DNA of 64,000 nt from Pegea sp. RAD2-039 (taxonomy: Eukaryota > Chordata > Thaliacea > Salpida > Salpidae). The notes beneath the pieces were generated by a model that worked only from the letters and a program-made list of their open reading frames with translations, was not told the origin of the DNA and did not search any database. Positions within the stretch are counted from its first letter, which is position 1; each line of letters starts with the position of its first letter. The stretch is taken from contig JAQGEQ010000326.1 in the NCBI GenBank assembly GCA_034620365.1, forward strand, positions 1-64,000. Reading direction: 5' to 3'. The position numbers and the translations under genes were made by a program. Positions 36,065 to 46,015 of the stretch are shown in pieces.

Positions 36065-37060
36065 ATGGAAACTATGGTAGATACAAATGGCAGGACCTTG
36101 CGGTCAAAAGCTCCAAAAAACCCAAGCAAACCAAGTTCTTCAAAACAAGCTTGCAATGGCAATTGCCAAGCTTGTAACAAAACTTGCTCTGGTGAAGATC
36201 TGGCAATAGATTGCATCAAATGCCTCTCTAGGTTTCACCTCACTTGTAGTGATGTGAATAAAAAATTATATGATATATTTGAAAATAATAAAATGCAGCA
36301 AGTGGGATTTTGTTGGTTCTGCATTAAATGTAGATCTATGGACAAAACAACTACCTCGTCCAACACTAACAAAAGCTTATTGTCCGACATCAGCAACACC
36401 ATATCCACTGAATTGGCCAAATTAAAATCCGAAATTGGCAACGATGTTGCCAAAATCAATGAAAAAATTTCTATCTTATCAAAATCTATGGATGAACTGG
36501 ATGCCTCCACATAGAAGCCTCTCACATGGGCCTCAGTTGTTGGTAATTCTGGATCCGAAAAAAATACTAGCATGGTGCAACTTCTTGCCAAGAAGGTTAC
36601 TGACACGCACAAAAAACTTACTCTGGACCGGGAGGACAGAGAAAACAATGTCATCATCTTTGGTGTCTCCGAGGCTGATAAAGACGATGACATCAAGACT
36701 TTTAATCAAATGAGCACTCAAAGCCTTGGTTTTGTGGACGCTCCAAAGGTTTCAATGACCAGACTCGGGGCAAAAAGATCAAATCATAAAAGACCGTTAA
36801 AAGTGTCCTTTCAGGAAAGATGGGACAAACGTAAGTTTCTTGCTAAGCTGTATAAGCTTAAGCAGGACGAAAAATTCCAGGGCATCAGAGTAGCACATGA
36901 TATGTGTGAAGATGATCGCTTAGAAAATAAGCGTCTTCTAAAAGAGGCGTACAGCCGAAATCAGAAAGAGCAACCAACTGATTTCAAATACAAAGTACGA
37001 GGTCCACCATGGGCTTTAAAGATTGTGAAGGTCTTTTCAAAAAACGGAAGTGCAAAATAA
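36065..37060 (+). pseudogene. L-3 ORF1: PHD-finger / RNA-binding type, one in-frame stop
   Basis: The frame from ATG 36065 to TAA 37060 is single except for TAG at 36512-36514. Residues ~30-100 form a PHD-like cysteine cluster (CNGNCQACNKTC, CIKC, FHLTC, CWFCIKC). A helical stretch follows (ELAKLKSEIGNDVAKINEKI), likely a coiled coil. After the stop come DREDRENNVIIFGVSEADKD and a basic region with QERWDKRKFLAKLYKLK, as in ORF1 proteins of CR1-group elements that bind RNA. The stop divides the PHD and coiled-coil part from the RNA-binding part. An ATG at 36572 could restart the second half. Readthrough is possible but unproven. Confidence 0.8.
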
Positions 37061-40056
37061 CCACTGGACCCACATCATCCTTATTCAACCTCTCTTCGCA
37101 CAAAATTATTAATACTATGCTTCCAGCTCAAGATAACAGTACACAGAAGCCTACCACCAAATCTTACAAGTGTCAAAAAGACAATTTTTCTATTATATTT
37201 GGTCTGTTTTTCAATGCACGGTCAATTGTCAACAAAATTTTCGAATTGAAAGCTCTTTTGCTTTCTCAAGATTTTACATTTGTTTTCATTACCGAAACTT
37301 GGTTGAAACCCTTTTATCCTGACTCCTTTCTGGATGACAGTGATCTTTTTCGTGCTTTGCGCTGTGACAGACTGTTTGATAGAGGCGGCGGTGTTTGTGT
37401 AATCTATAAAACATCACTGGCACCCATGATTTCAAGAATTAAGATAAATACCATTGATTGCCCAGGATTTGAGATTATTGCTTTCAATTTTCATTACTCA
37501 AAGTCTAAGTTTTCCCGCTTTATATGTACCTACCTACCACCGTCTAAAGTTAATGATGAGGTTACTATTAAGACCTTATTGAAGGTTCTGAAAAGCCTAG
37601 TTTGTCCTGAGATCTATATTCTTGGGGATTTTAATTTTGGTAGAATTGATTGGAATAACCCAAATTTAGCATTCAATGGAAAATTGTTTAATTTGAATGG
37701 AGACAAAACTAATTCAGCCAATCTGAGTCATGTCTTTGTAAACTTCCTTGATGCCAATAATCTATCTCAGATGGTTACTTTTCCAACCCAAGTTAGTGGT
37801 AATACTTTGGATCTTCTCATCACATCAAAACCTGATAAGGTTATCTACGTTGATCAAAATGAACCTTTTGCTCTGACATGCGATCACAACATGATTGAAT
37901 TCAAGCTCCATCAAACTTTTTCTACGAACGTTAAAACTCCAAGCATACGGAACTTTTATCGTGGAAATTATAACAGTATAAACAAGTTTTTATCAGGTGT
38001 TGACTGGATTTCTGTTTTCAACTCTTCCGAAGACATCAATGATATCTACTCGAGGTTTACTAACATTGTTAATGAGTCAATTAAAAAGTTCATACCTTTA
38101 TATAGAGTCAACAAAAAACCACACTTGCCAAGATATTTAAGGAATTTACAGCATTTGAAAAACCTCTTATACAAACAAACTAAAGCAGATCCTTCCATCA
38201 AACCTCTATACAAAGATCTTTGTCTAGTCTACAAGAAATCAGTTTATAGCTTCTATTTAGGAAAAGAAAGTGCAATCTTATCTTCACCTAGCAAGAAAAC
38301 GTTTTTTGGCTTCATTAATCACAAGCTTAAGGCGAGATCTCATCTACCTCCCTTGCTTGATAACGCTAATCAGCTGGTGATGGAACCAAAGAATAAAGCT
38401 GAATTGCTAAACAAACAATTTGAAAAGGTTTTTATAACCGATGATGGCAATACTCCTACTATTTCCTACTCCAATATCCTTTCAAATATCTCTGAGATGG
38501 TAGATCTAGACATAACTGCTGATATAGTATCTAAGGCTATTTCTTCTCTAAAATCAACAGTTTCCAACACCCCAGATCAAATCCCAGCTTTGTTTTTAAG
38601 AAAAAGTACTTCTTCTTTAGCGCTACCCTTATCGCTACTCTTTAACATGACTCTTAAGCGGGGAAGACTTCCACAAATTTGGAAGAATGCTATTATTACT
38701 CCAATTTATAAGAAGGGTCCCAGAAACACTGCACTTAACTACAGACCAGTTTCGCTGACGTCGGTTATCTGCAGAACTCAAGAACACATCATTCACAACC
38801 ATATAACTAGCCATTTGACGGAGCATCATCTAATATCTGATGTCCAGCATGGCTTTGTTAAGCAAAGATCTTCTTTGACTCAACATCTCAATTTTTTCAA
38901 TGAGCTTACAGCTCATTACGAAAGTAATACTCCATGTGACATCATATACCTTGATTTTGCTAAAGCTTTTGATTCTGTTCCACACAACAAGCTCATTACT
39001 GTATTGAAAAACATAAAAATCAGCAACTCTATCTTAAAATGGATTGAAGATTTCTTATCAGGTAGAACCCAACGAACCCGTGTAGAAAGATCTTTATCTA
39101 CTCCTAGTAAAGTCACCAGCGGCGTTCCTCAAGGTTCCGTCCTGGGTCCACTTCTCTTTTTGATTTTCATTGAAGACCTCATCAGAAGACTAATAACAGT
39201 AGACAATGTCAGTGTGTTTGTGTATGCAGACGACATCAAGCTATTATCTGGTTCTCACTCAAAACTCCAAACTGCACTTAATATTGTAGAAAACTGGTCT
39301 GCGAATTGGCAACTTAAAATCCAGCCAACAAAGTCTGAAGTTATAACATTCTCCCGTAAGCCAGCTGCCAACTTCAGCAACCAATACTACATCAATGGAT
39401 CTATTCTTGAACGAGTATCCTCAGTCATAGACCTCGGCATTACTCTGACATCTGACTTCAAATGGCACAGTTATGTTTCCAGAATCTTTGGAAAATCTAT
39501 CAGGCTTGTCCACCTCATCATAAAGACTTTTAATTCTAAAAATCCATGGTTTTACGTGAACCTTTTCAAACTGTACATACGCCCTATTCTTGAATACAAT
39601 GTCAGTGCATGGATGCCATATCAAGTTGGTGATATCAGAAAAATCGAATCTGTTCAGGCAACATTTACGAGATTGGTTTGCAGGAAACTTAATATCAAAT
39701 ACGAGAGTTATAAGCATCGTCTCAGCTTCTTCAATCTAGATACTTTGGAAATCCGAAGAATTAAATACGACCTTATTCTGATTTTTAAAATTATTCACAA
39801 CCTAATTGATCTTCAGTTTGATGACTTTTTCTCCATTAGTCCCTCCCTCAAGTTATATCAACTTAGAAGACATAAATTACATCTTAATAAGCCCACTCCA
39901 CCAGCTACGTTAACCAGATTAAGTTTTTTCTCATACCGCACAATCAGTACATGGAACAATCTGCCATCAGAGATTGTCATGTCAAAATCACTTATGCTGT
40001 TCAAGAAAAAGCTGAATTGTTATAACATCGCCAACATTGCCATTTCTAAACTGTGA
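37009..40056 (+). CDS. L-3 ORF2: APE endonuclease / reverse transcriptase
   Basis: This 1015-residue polyprotein would nick target DNA and reverse-transcribe the element RNA. The endonuclease (residues ~65-300) shows NARSIVNK, ITETWL, GGGVCVIYK, GDFNFGRIDW (~205) and TCDHNMIEF (~290). The RT shows LNYRPVSLTS, FAKAFDSVPHNKL (~650), SGVPQGSVLGPLLF (~703) and YADD (~740). A CR1-like C-terminal region follows (ESVQATFTRLVCRKLN). No RNase H motif is seen. The start codon overlaps the end of ORF1 by 52 nt in another frame, suggesting coupled or reinitiated translation. All catalytic motifs look intact, so this copy could provide active enzyme. Confidence 0.93.
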   Translation: MGFKDCEGLFKKRKCKITTGPTSSLFNLSSHKIINTMLPAQDNSTQKPTTKSYKCQKDNFSIIFGLFFNARSIVNKIFELKALLLSQDFTFVFITETWLKPFYPDSFLDDSDLFRALRCDRLFDRGGGVCVIYKTSLAPMISRIKINTIDCPGFEIIAFNFHYSKSKFSRFICTYLPPSKVNDEVTIKTLLKVLKSLVCPEIYILGDFNFGRIDWNNPNLAFNGKLFNLNGDKTNSANLSHVFVNFLDANNLSQMVTFPTQVSGNTLDLLITSKPDKVIYVDQNEPFALTCDHNMIEFKLHQTFSTNVKTPSIRNFYRGNYNSINKFLSGVDWISVFNSSEDINDIYSRFTNIVNESIKKFIPLYRVNKKPHLPRYLRNLQHLKNLLYKQTKADPSIKPLYKDLCLVYKKSVYSFYLGKESAILSSPSKKTFFGFINHKLKARSHLPPLLDNANQLVMEPKNKAELLNKQFEKVFITDDGNTPTISYSNILSNISEMVDLDITADIVSKAISSLKSTVSNTPDQIPALFLRKSTSSLALPLSLLFNMTLKRGRLPQIWKNAIITPIYKKGPRNTALNYRPVSLTSVICRTQEHIIHNHITSHLTEHHLISDVQHGFVKQRSSLTQHLNFFNELTAHYESNTPCDIIYLDFAKAFDSVPHNKLITVLKNIKISNSILKWIEDFLSGRTQRTRVERSLSTPSKVTSGVPQGSVLGPLLFLIFIEDLIRRLITVDNVSVFVYADDIKLLSGSHSKLQTALNIVENWSANWQLKIQPTKSEVITFSRKPAANFSNQYYINGSILERVSSVIDLGITLTSDFKWHSYVSRIFGKSIRLVHLIIKTFNSKNPWFYVNLFKLYIRPILEYNVSAWMPYQVGDIRKIESVQATFTRLVCRKLNIKYESYKHRLSFFNLDTLEIRRIKYDLILIFKIIHNLIDLQFDDFFSISPSLKLYQLRRHKLHLNKPTPPATLTRLSFFSYRTISTWNNLPSEIVMSKSLMLFKKKLNCYNIANIAISKL

Positions 40057-40163
40057 ATTTTTCTATTTTACAATACTATGATTCTGTGCAATTCTTCATT
40101 GTCATATACTTTTTCGTTTACACGTCAAATAGATCTAATTTGTGAGAATGTGTGTTAGCGAGA

Positions 40164-40182
40164 GGTGCTCTCTTTAGGCACC
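40164..40182 (+). other. L-3 3' UTR hairpin
   Basis: Stem GGTGC (40164-40168) pairs with GCACC (40178-40182), with a loop rich in T and C. It is followed within 20 nt by TTTATTGTAATAAATAAA. Confidence 0.6.
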
Positions 40183-40218
40183 CTCCTTCACATTTATTGT
40201 AATAAATAAATAAATAAA

Positions 40219-40900
40219 CAATGAGAAGAATTTATTTAAACTTTGGAATTTTAATTTAGCAGCTTTTAGATTGTTAATTATATAAATTCTTATCATTGAT
40301 ATGCTATCTGTCAAAAATCAATAAATTGAAATTATTCCAACACCATTTGGAAAACTCATTGCTGTTTCAAATAACTTTTCAATTAATGTTACAGCTTTTT
40401 TAGGTTTGTGTGTATGATTAATAAACTTAGGAACTATCAACGTAAGCCACAAAATTATTTGTTTCAATAAAATGAATAAATTTCATTTTTCTGCTTCCAT
40501 GAATGCTGTTGAAAATAATATGAATACATTTTCTATAAATCTAATAATTTTTTTTATTGTTTAGCAATAAAACATTCTTCTAATCTATGGTGACCGTTTT
40601 GTAAGACATAAGTAATTATATCAATAAAGCTTTCTTTTTTTTCATCATGAATTCAGTTTAATATTTGTGGTTATCTGGCTGTTAGAGAATCGATGGATTC
40701 CATAAAAATGAATTTAAAGTTAATTAAAAATAATCAAATCAAAACTCAAAACATAAAACTTTACAGTTTCGTTTATTTATCACCTTTTGTATAATAAATA
40801 AGATTGTCAAAAAATTTTAAATAAATTTTTGTTGATCCTAATTCTCGAACCAATGATTAAATAGTTAAATTGTTTCATTGATCATACTAAGTAGTACTGA
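40219..40900 (+). repeat. Block A, copy 2, right part
   Basis: This continues the match to 16271-16968 after the LINE. It ends at the word TAAGTAGTACTG and then joins repeat R rather than the ZNF fragment seen in copy 1. Confidence 0.8.
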
Positions 40901-41180
40901 TTATAAAGAATATATAATAAAAACGAATATCTGAAGTTACTAATACCAATAAAAAAACCAAAATGACTCCATGATGACACCATTCGGAAAAATAATTTTT
41001 AAACAGTCTTTCATCGTAGTATCAAGTTTTCAATTTGAATTTGTATATTTAGATTTAATTAATTTAAACAAAAATGATTATTTCAAATTTGAATTACTAA
41101 TTTAAGTTTTTAAATTTCAAAGTTTTTTTTTTCGAAATGCACATCCAAAATTTCCTATCATTTTTATTAAATTTATTTTT
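40890..41180 (-). repeat. Repeat R, copy 3
   Basis: This is closely similar to 32460-32800, including the GATGACACCATTCG word. It is noncoding. Confidence 0.55.
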
Positions 41181-41214
41181 TGTCATTTTTGTAAAATTAT
41201 TTAAAAAATGCATT

Positions 41215-41261
41215 GAAAAACTTTGAAAAAAATTGCGCTTATAAAATCTCTTGAATGAGTG
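41215..41261 (-). mobile_element. SINE body fragment
   Basis: A short match to the SINE body (AATTGCGCTTATAAAATCTC on the plus strand) abuts the coding remnant that starts at 41262. Confidence 0.4.
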
Positions 41262-41385
41262 GCCAAATATTCATAACATTCAATTACAAGCATTGCATCT
41301 GCTGTCGGTTCTCTAACAGCCAAATGACCAGCAATCATATGACAACGAAGTAAGTATGTGATACCATCAGCTATTTGTGTGGCTA
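41262..41385 (-). pseudogene. Unidentified eroded coding remnant, copy 1
   Basis: The minus strand has an open, protein-like stretch: ITYLLRCHMIAGHLAVREP followed by TADAMLVIECYEYLA. The copy at 55085-55270 (plus) encodes the same protein with conservative changes, a 4-nt insertion and a stop. The composition (C, H, M, E and Y in a region otherwise rich in I, K, N and F) suggests a true former exon. I do not recognise the family. It could come from a host gene or a transposase. Confidence 0.45.
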
Positions 41386-41445
41386 ACTCATATTATGAAT
41401 TTCATGGCAAACTTGTTGTAAAAGGGGATGTTTAATTAACAAAAC

Positions 41446-41503
41446 ATCAGTATTCTATTTCAACCATTATCAAATGAGATTGTTTCAACAAATACTGATG
41501 ACA
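41446..41503. repeat. Imperfect inverted repeat (hairpin)
   Basis: CATCAGTATT (41446-41455) pairs with AATACTGATG (41494-41503). The inverted paralogue near 54970-55030 keeps both arms. Function is unknown; it may be part of the same relic as the coding remnant. Confidence 0.4.
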
Positions 41504-41869
41504 TAATTCAGTTAGTTAGGAGTTGTTTAAATGTTGAATGATTGTAAAAATGAAGGGTTATTTAAGGACTATTATAAATATTTAAAACTATTTAAAAATA
41601 ATAAACTAAATTAAAATAAAGAAAAAGTTAAATGATATCCACTAAATTGTTAACTGGTTTCAGTGATTATTTTTCTAATAAAACTTTTCTAATTCATTAG
41701 TAAAGGTCTATTTTATTAGAAAAAACATCTTGACTATTTAAAAATTTACTTTAAAATTTCTCCTAAGACACCTCGATTTCAAGTCCACTAATATAATTTC
41801 ATTTTCAAAGCTCTTAAAAATGTAGAATATCATTGAATTAAATTCTGCCCTAGAATTAACATAGCCTGC
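41504..41869. other. AT-rich non-genic stretch
   Basis: The first half has an inverted counterpart around 54730-54970. No gene is seen. Confidence 0.45.
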
Positions 41870-43280
41870 TAAGAAATTTAGATTTGCAGTTACTCAATAT
41901 TGCTGAAAAATTTTAATGCTCAACAAATATTAATAGCAAAGCAGTAAAAGCATCAAAATAATAATCAACAAGCTACAAAATCCAAACAGCAGAAGCTTCT
42001 AGAACTTTGATTCTGTCATCATAATTTACGTACAAACAATTTGTTATTTCCAACATTGCTTTCAAAATTAGAATTTCTCTCAACTGTTTTGAAGATTAAT
42101 TAATCACTTTTATAAATCAAACATATATATATATTCCTAAGAAGACTTTGACCAAAAGTTTCTATGTTTGGTAACGTCATTTGTGTTATATATATTATCA
42201 TAACTTATTCTAAGTTATAAGCTTTGGTTTCTCTCGTTTGCCTCCTTTAGTTACTTGTAAACTTAATACCAATATAGAAAAATGATTGGTGTTAGATGAT
42301 CATGAATGATTTTTGATGTTTTGAAAATTTTTGTAGCTTGCTTAATTTTAGAAGACAATTGCTAGTATTGATTTTTGTGAAGTATTTACAGGTATTGCGT
42401 TTAAACATAAATCTTTCAAACCTTTTTAAAATAAAATTTGTAGTAAATGTTTCTAAATGTCAAAATATTAGAGTTTAAGTAAATTTTTGTTCGTTTATGT
42501 TGGCTTGTAAGCTATAAATTCGGTATACATTTCCATGATACTTAAATATGTATTTTTTTAAGTAGAACTTATCATTTTTAAATTAATTCAATAAGTCAAT
42601 ATCAACTCTCGAATTTTCATTAAAATATTCTTTAACTATAATTAAAATATAAAATATATATATAAATATAACTAAGTATATTTGTAATTAAAAATGACTA
42701 GAAATAGTTTGATATATTTTTTGAATAATCTTTGCTCACTATTAATGTAACATCATACAAGTGAATTCTATCAAGAACTTTACACTTGAATATGAGATAA
42801 ATAACTGCAGATTAAAATCTGTAAAATAAAGGTTTAACATCTTGTTGATCTATTTTAAAGACTGTTAAATCTTACATTTATTACATACTTTTTAATTTTT
42901 ATTTTCTGAACTCCTGTTATCATTTTCAGAAGCAAACGTGTTTTGCTCTCGTAACTGCTGCATGTAAAATAATAATGCCTTTTCTATAGAAGAATTTATT
43001 TGTATTTATTTATTATAGAATTGGATGTTTTGTTGCCTAAATATTGAACTATAACCAACAATTTGTGAAAATACCTGCTAAAGTTTACAAAAAATTGTTC
43101 TTCAAATTCGTTTTTAATAAAAGTATGTATATAGAACATCATAAGTTTCTGGCTAAAACTTTTACAAAACTTGATCTAAACTTGATTGTTATCATTAGTA
43201 CACAAACTTTATATATCATATAAAAATTATATATCACTTAAAACTAAAATTATTTTGTATGCACATTTTAAAATTAACAA
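41870..43280 (+). repeat. Module X and G5 upstream region (B-type 5' flank)
   Basis: Module X (41870-42130, inverted) is followed by 1.15 kb that is closely similar to the upstream DNA of G4 and G6 in the same orientation. No exon is recognised. Confidence 0.65.
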
Positions 43281-43292
43281 TTTTTTCTTCAG
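43281..43292 (+). promoter_or_regulatory. Splice acceptor before G5 start
   Basis: TTTTTTCTTCAG ends at 43292. A 15-nt leader (CCTATTAAATTGAAA) and ATG at 43308 follow. Confidence 0.65.
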
Positions 43293-43307
43293 CCTATTAA
43301 ATTGAAA

Positions 43308-44606
43308 ATGAACTTGATACAAGGCAGCAAATTTGCACGAAAAAGAAAACTGTCATCAGATAATGATGAGAAAACTTTTAATAATGAAACTGCAGAAAAG
43401 AAAATTTTGGTAAACACTTCTGGTGGAGTATATAGCTTGTATAAAAGTCATGTTGATCAAACTAGTTTAAATAATACTAAAGAAATTCCAACAACTACAA
43501 GTCTTCCTTATAAAGAGACTAACAGCAATAAAAAAGCATTCAAAGGGAAAGAAAATGATGAAGAAAATAACCAATCATCTAATTTCAAAATCAAATATGA
43601 ATGCTTAGACTGTAACAAGAAATTTAAATTCAAATCTCAGCTAGTTTATCATGAAAGAACTCATACTGGTGAGAAGCCATATGAATGTATAGTTTGTGAA
43701 AGAAAGTTTAGTCGAAAACACCATTTGTTAGGTCATGAGAGAACTCATAATGGCGAGAAGCCATATGAATGTGTTGTTTGTGAAAGAAAATTTAGTCATA
43801 AATCTAGTCTTTTAAATCATGAAAGAACTCATACTGGTGAGAAACCATATGAATGTATTGTTTGTGAAAGAAAATTCAGTCAAAAAACCAATTTGTTATG
43901 CCATGAAAGAACTCATACTGGTGAGAAACCATATGAATGTATTGTTTGTGAAAGAAAATTCAGTCAAAAAACCAATTTGTTATGCCATGAAAGAACTCAT
44001 ACTGGTGAGAAACCATATGAATGTATTGTTTGTGAAAGAAAATTCAGTCAAAAAACCAATTTGTTACGTCATGAAAGAACTCATACTGATGAGAAACCAT
44101 ATGAATGCATTGTTTGTGAAAGAAAGTTTAGTCGAAACACCTATTTGTTAAGTCATGAAAGAAGCCATACTGTTGAGAGGCCATATGAATGTTTTGTTTG
44201 TGAAAGAAAATTTGCACATAATTCCAATCTTTTAATTCATGAAAGAACTCATACTGGTGAGAAACCATACGAATGTATTGCTTGTGGAAAAAAATTTGCA
44301 CATAATTCCATTCTTCTATGTCATGAAAGAACTCATACTGGTGAGAAACCATATGAATGTATTGTTTGTGAAAGAAAGTTTAGTCAAAAAACCCATTTGT
44401 TATGTCATGAAAGAACTCATACTGGTGAGAAGCCATATGAATGCATTGTTTGTGAAAAAAAATTTAGTCAAAAGTCTAGTCTTCAATGTCATAAAAGAAC
44501 CCATACTGGTGAGAAGCCATATGAATGTGGTGTTTGCGGAAGACGATTCGCCCGAAATTCCAATCTTGTAACTCATGAAAGGACTCATACCGTCCATAAA
44601 CCATAG
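43308..44606 (+). CDS. G5: C2H2 zinc-finger protein, 12 fingers, B-type
   Basis: This is a 432-residue predicted DNA-binding protein. The leader starts [20 protein letters not shown], and finger 1 is [17 protein letters not shown]. Fingers 4, 5 and 6 are nearly identical tandem copies (QKTNLLC, QKTNLLC, QKTNLLR) at about 43843-44093, a recent 84-bp triplication. Several linkers deviate: HNGEKP after finger 2, HTDEKP after 6 and HTVERP after 7. The last finger ([17 protein letters not shown]) is followed by HTVHKP and TAG. The TAG is the same position that truncates G3 and G4. Fingers 1-3 and the HNGEKP linker are shared with G6. Poly(A) signal AATAAA is at 44736-44741. Confidence 0.92.
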   Translation: MNLIQGSKFARKRKLSSDNDEKTFNNETAEKKILVNTSGGVYSLYKSHVDQTSLNNTKEIPTTTSLPYKETNSNKKAFKGKENDEENNQSSNFKIKYECLDCNKKFKFKSQLVYHERTHTGEKPYECIVCERKFSRKHHLLGHERTHNGEKPYECVVCERKFSHKSSLLNHERTHTGEKPYECIVCERKFSQKTNLLCHERTHTGEKPYECIVCERKFSQKTNLLCHERTHTGEKPYECIVCERKFSQKTNLLRHERTHTDEKPYECIVCERKFSRNTYLLSHERSHTVERPYECFVCERKFAHNSNLLIHERTHTGEKPYECIACGKKFAHNSILLCHERTHTGEKPYECIVCERKFSQKTHLLCHERTHTGEKPYECIVCEKKFSQKSSLQCHKRTHTGEKPYECGVCGRRFARNSNLVTHERTHTVHKP

Positions 44607-44690
44607 GAATAAATTTTTTTGTGAAAAAAAAATTTAGTTGAAATTCGAGTCGATTACGCCATGAAGTGATGCATGTTTCTTAGAAAAAGT
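44607..44690 (+). pseudogene. Decayed last finger of G5
   Basis: This is the same decayed finger as after G3 and G4, ending in a shifted SSRLRHEVMHVS-like stretch. It has a stop at the former first cysteine and a frameshift. Confidence 0.65.
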
Positions 44691-45009
44691 GAGATCATTC
44701 TGCTGGTCAAAGTTTACTCGCAATTTATAAGAAGAAATAAATAGTTTTGTGAAGATCAGAGGGTTTAAAAATATAATTTTTAAAATTGTTTTTTTCAGTT
44801 TGAGTTGTTTTTATTTTATCAATATTTGTTTTATTAATCAAATGGTGTATGTTACAGTAAATAATAATGATTTGAAAAGTTGTTTTTTCTTTTATTGTTT
44901 GTGATCGGCGGTTTGTATTTTTTTTTTGTAAACGAACTATATCTTATTTCGTTTTTATTCTAATATCTGTTCTGATGGTTACCATCTAAATCGATAGCAT
45001 TTGCAGCTT
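44691..45009 (+). other. G5 3' flank
   Basis: This matches the G4 3' flank (30946-31190). Homology breaks near 44955, where other duplicated DNA leading to module X begins. Confidence 0.6.
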
Positions 45010-45440
45010 AAATACATCAGGGTTAAAGCTGTCAAAGCTCAAAAAAAAAGTAATCTTCAAAAACTTTTTGAGAAATTACAATTTTGAAAGTTATGTTAGA
45101 AGCAAGAAAACAATTTTCTCACGTAAATTATGATGACAGGATCAAAGTTCTAGAAGCTTCTGCTGTTTGGATTTTGTAGCTTGTCGATTATTTTGATGCT
45201 ATTACTGCTTTGCTATCAATATTTTTGTTCATTAAAATTTTTCACTAATATTGAGTAACTGCAAATCTAAACGTTTAAGAGGTTATGTTAGTGTAGCTTG
45301 TATAATTTTTTGTTTCTTAAAAAGTTACAGAAAAGTAGTATATTTGTACAGTTCATTTTTTGTTTGAGGTCTATAATTTTTACTAGAAAGCTCTTAATAA
45401 GGTTTTTTAAAACCATTTAACTTAGTGATAAAAGATTAAT
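45010..45440 (+). repeat. Module X, orphan copy
   Basis: This copy matches 3840-4400 directly and 27783-28330 inverted. It points away from G6 and has no ZNF gene in the expected place; instead it lies behind the 3' end of G5. It probably marks a rearranged former gene start. The stretch 45441-45945 is the empty-site counterpart of the L-2 flank, with no gene seen. Confidence 0.6.
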
Positions 45441-45945
45441 TTTCTAATATTTCCTAATGATTTATTTATATTTCCTCTATTTTTCAGATTTCAGTTGATT
45501 TATTCATTTTTCAAAGTTTAACTAATAAATAACCAAACCGAAAGATAAAATAATTAAAATTAAAAAATAAGTATTAATTTATAACTTTGAGATTACTCTT
45601 AGTAAGTAAACTCTAGGATAGTTATTTAATAATTTTGTTGTGAAGCAAAAACTTCCCATATACTTGTTTTCAACACACGGCTATATATCATTTCACATAA
45701 AACAATCCTAAAAAACTAGAATATAAGGTTTACTATTACAAGTTGCCATATGCTTAAGTGTGATTAATCATTAATATTTACGATATGGATAAGCAAGAAT
45801 GCAAACAAACAGATAAATTAAGCTAAAAATAATAAAGGAAATTGTAATTATAAGAATCATTTTGAAGTCTACTGATATGCCAAGTGTTACATCTTTTTCT
45901 TTCTTAATTTTTAATTTAATTAAGTATAAAAAGTATTTATAGTGA

Positions 45946-46015
45946 GAATGTGGTTTAGCGAGAGGTGGTCTTTTCAGGCACCCTCCTTCACGTTTATTGC
46001 AATAAATAAAGAAAA
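45946..46015 (+). mobile_element. T3: orphan LINE 3' tail
   Basis: Plus-strand counterpart of T1: GAGAATGTGG, hairpin with one mismatch (GGTGG/GCACC), then TTTATTGCAATAAATAAAG. It arose by duplication together with T1, not by a separate insertion. Confidence 0.6.

Larger units (their letters stand above)
35721..40218 (+). mobile_element. L-3: near full-length CR1/L2-like LINE
   Basis: The element is about 4.5 kb: a 5' UTR of about 344 bp, ORF1 (36065-37060), ORF2 (37009-40056), a 3' UTR with hairpin, and a short AAAT tail. The ends are set by comparison with block A copy 1, which is contiguous at 16264-16272. Any target-site duplication is at most a few bases. ORF2 is intact with YADD, but ORF1 has one in-frame TAG. 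It is the best template in the window for the other copies. Confidence 0.93.

Noticed and set aside
36235-36721. Alternative frames overlapping LINE ORF1 on both strands.
   Set aside because: The PHD and RNA-binding features are all in the 36065-37060 frame.
43640-44580. Regular 84-bp repeat spacing that resembles a CRISPR array.
   Set aside because: The repeats are coding C2H2 fingers with no spacers, in eukaryotic DNA.
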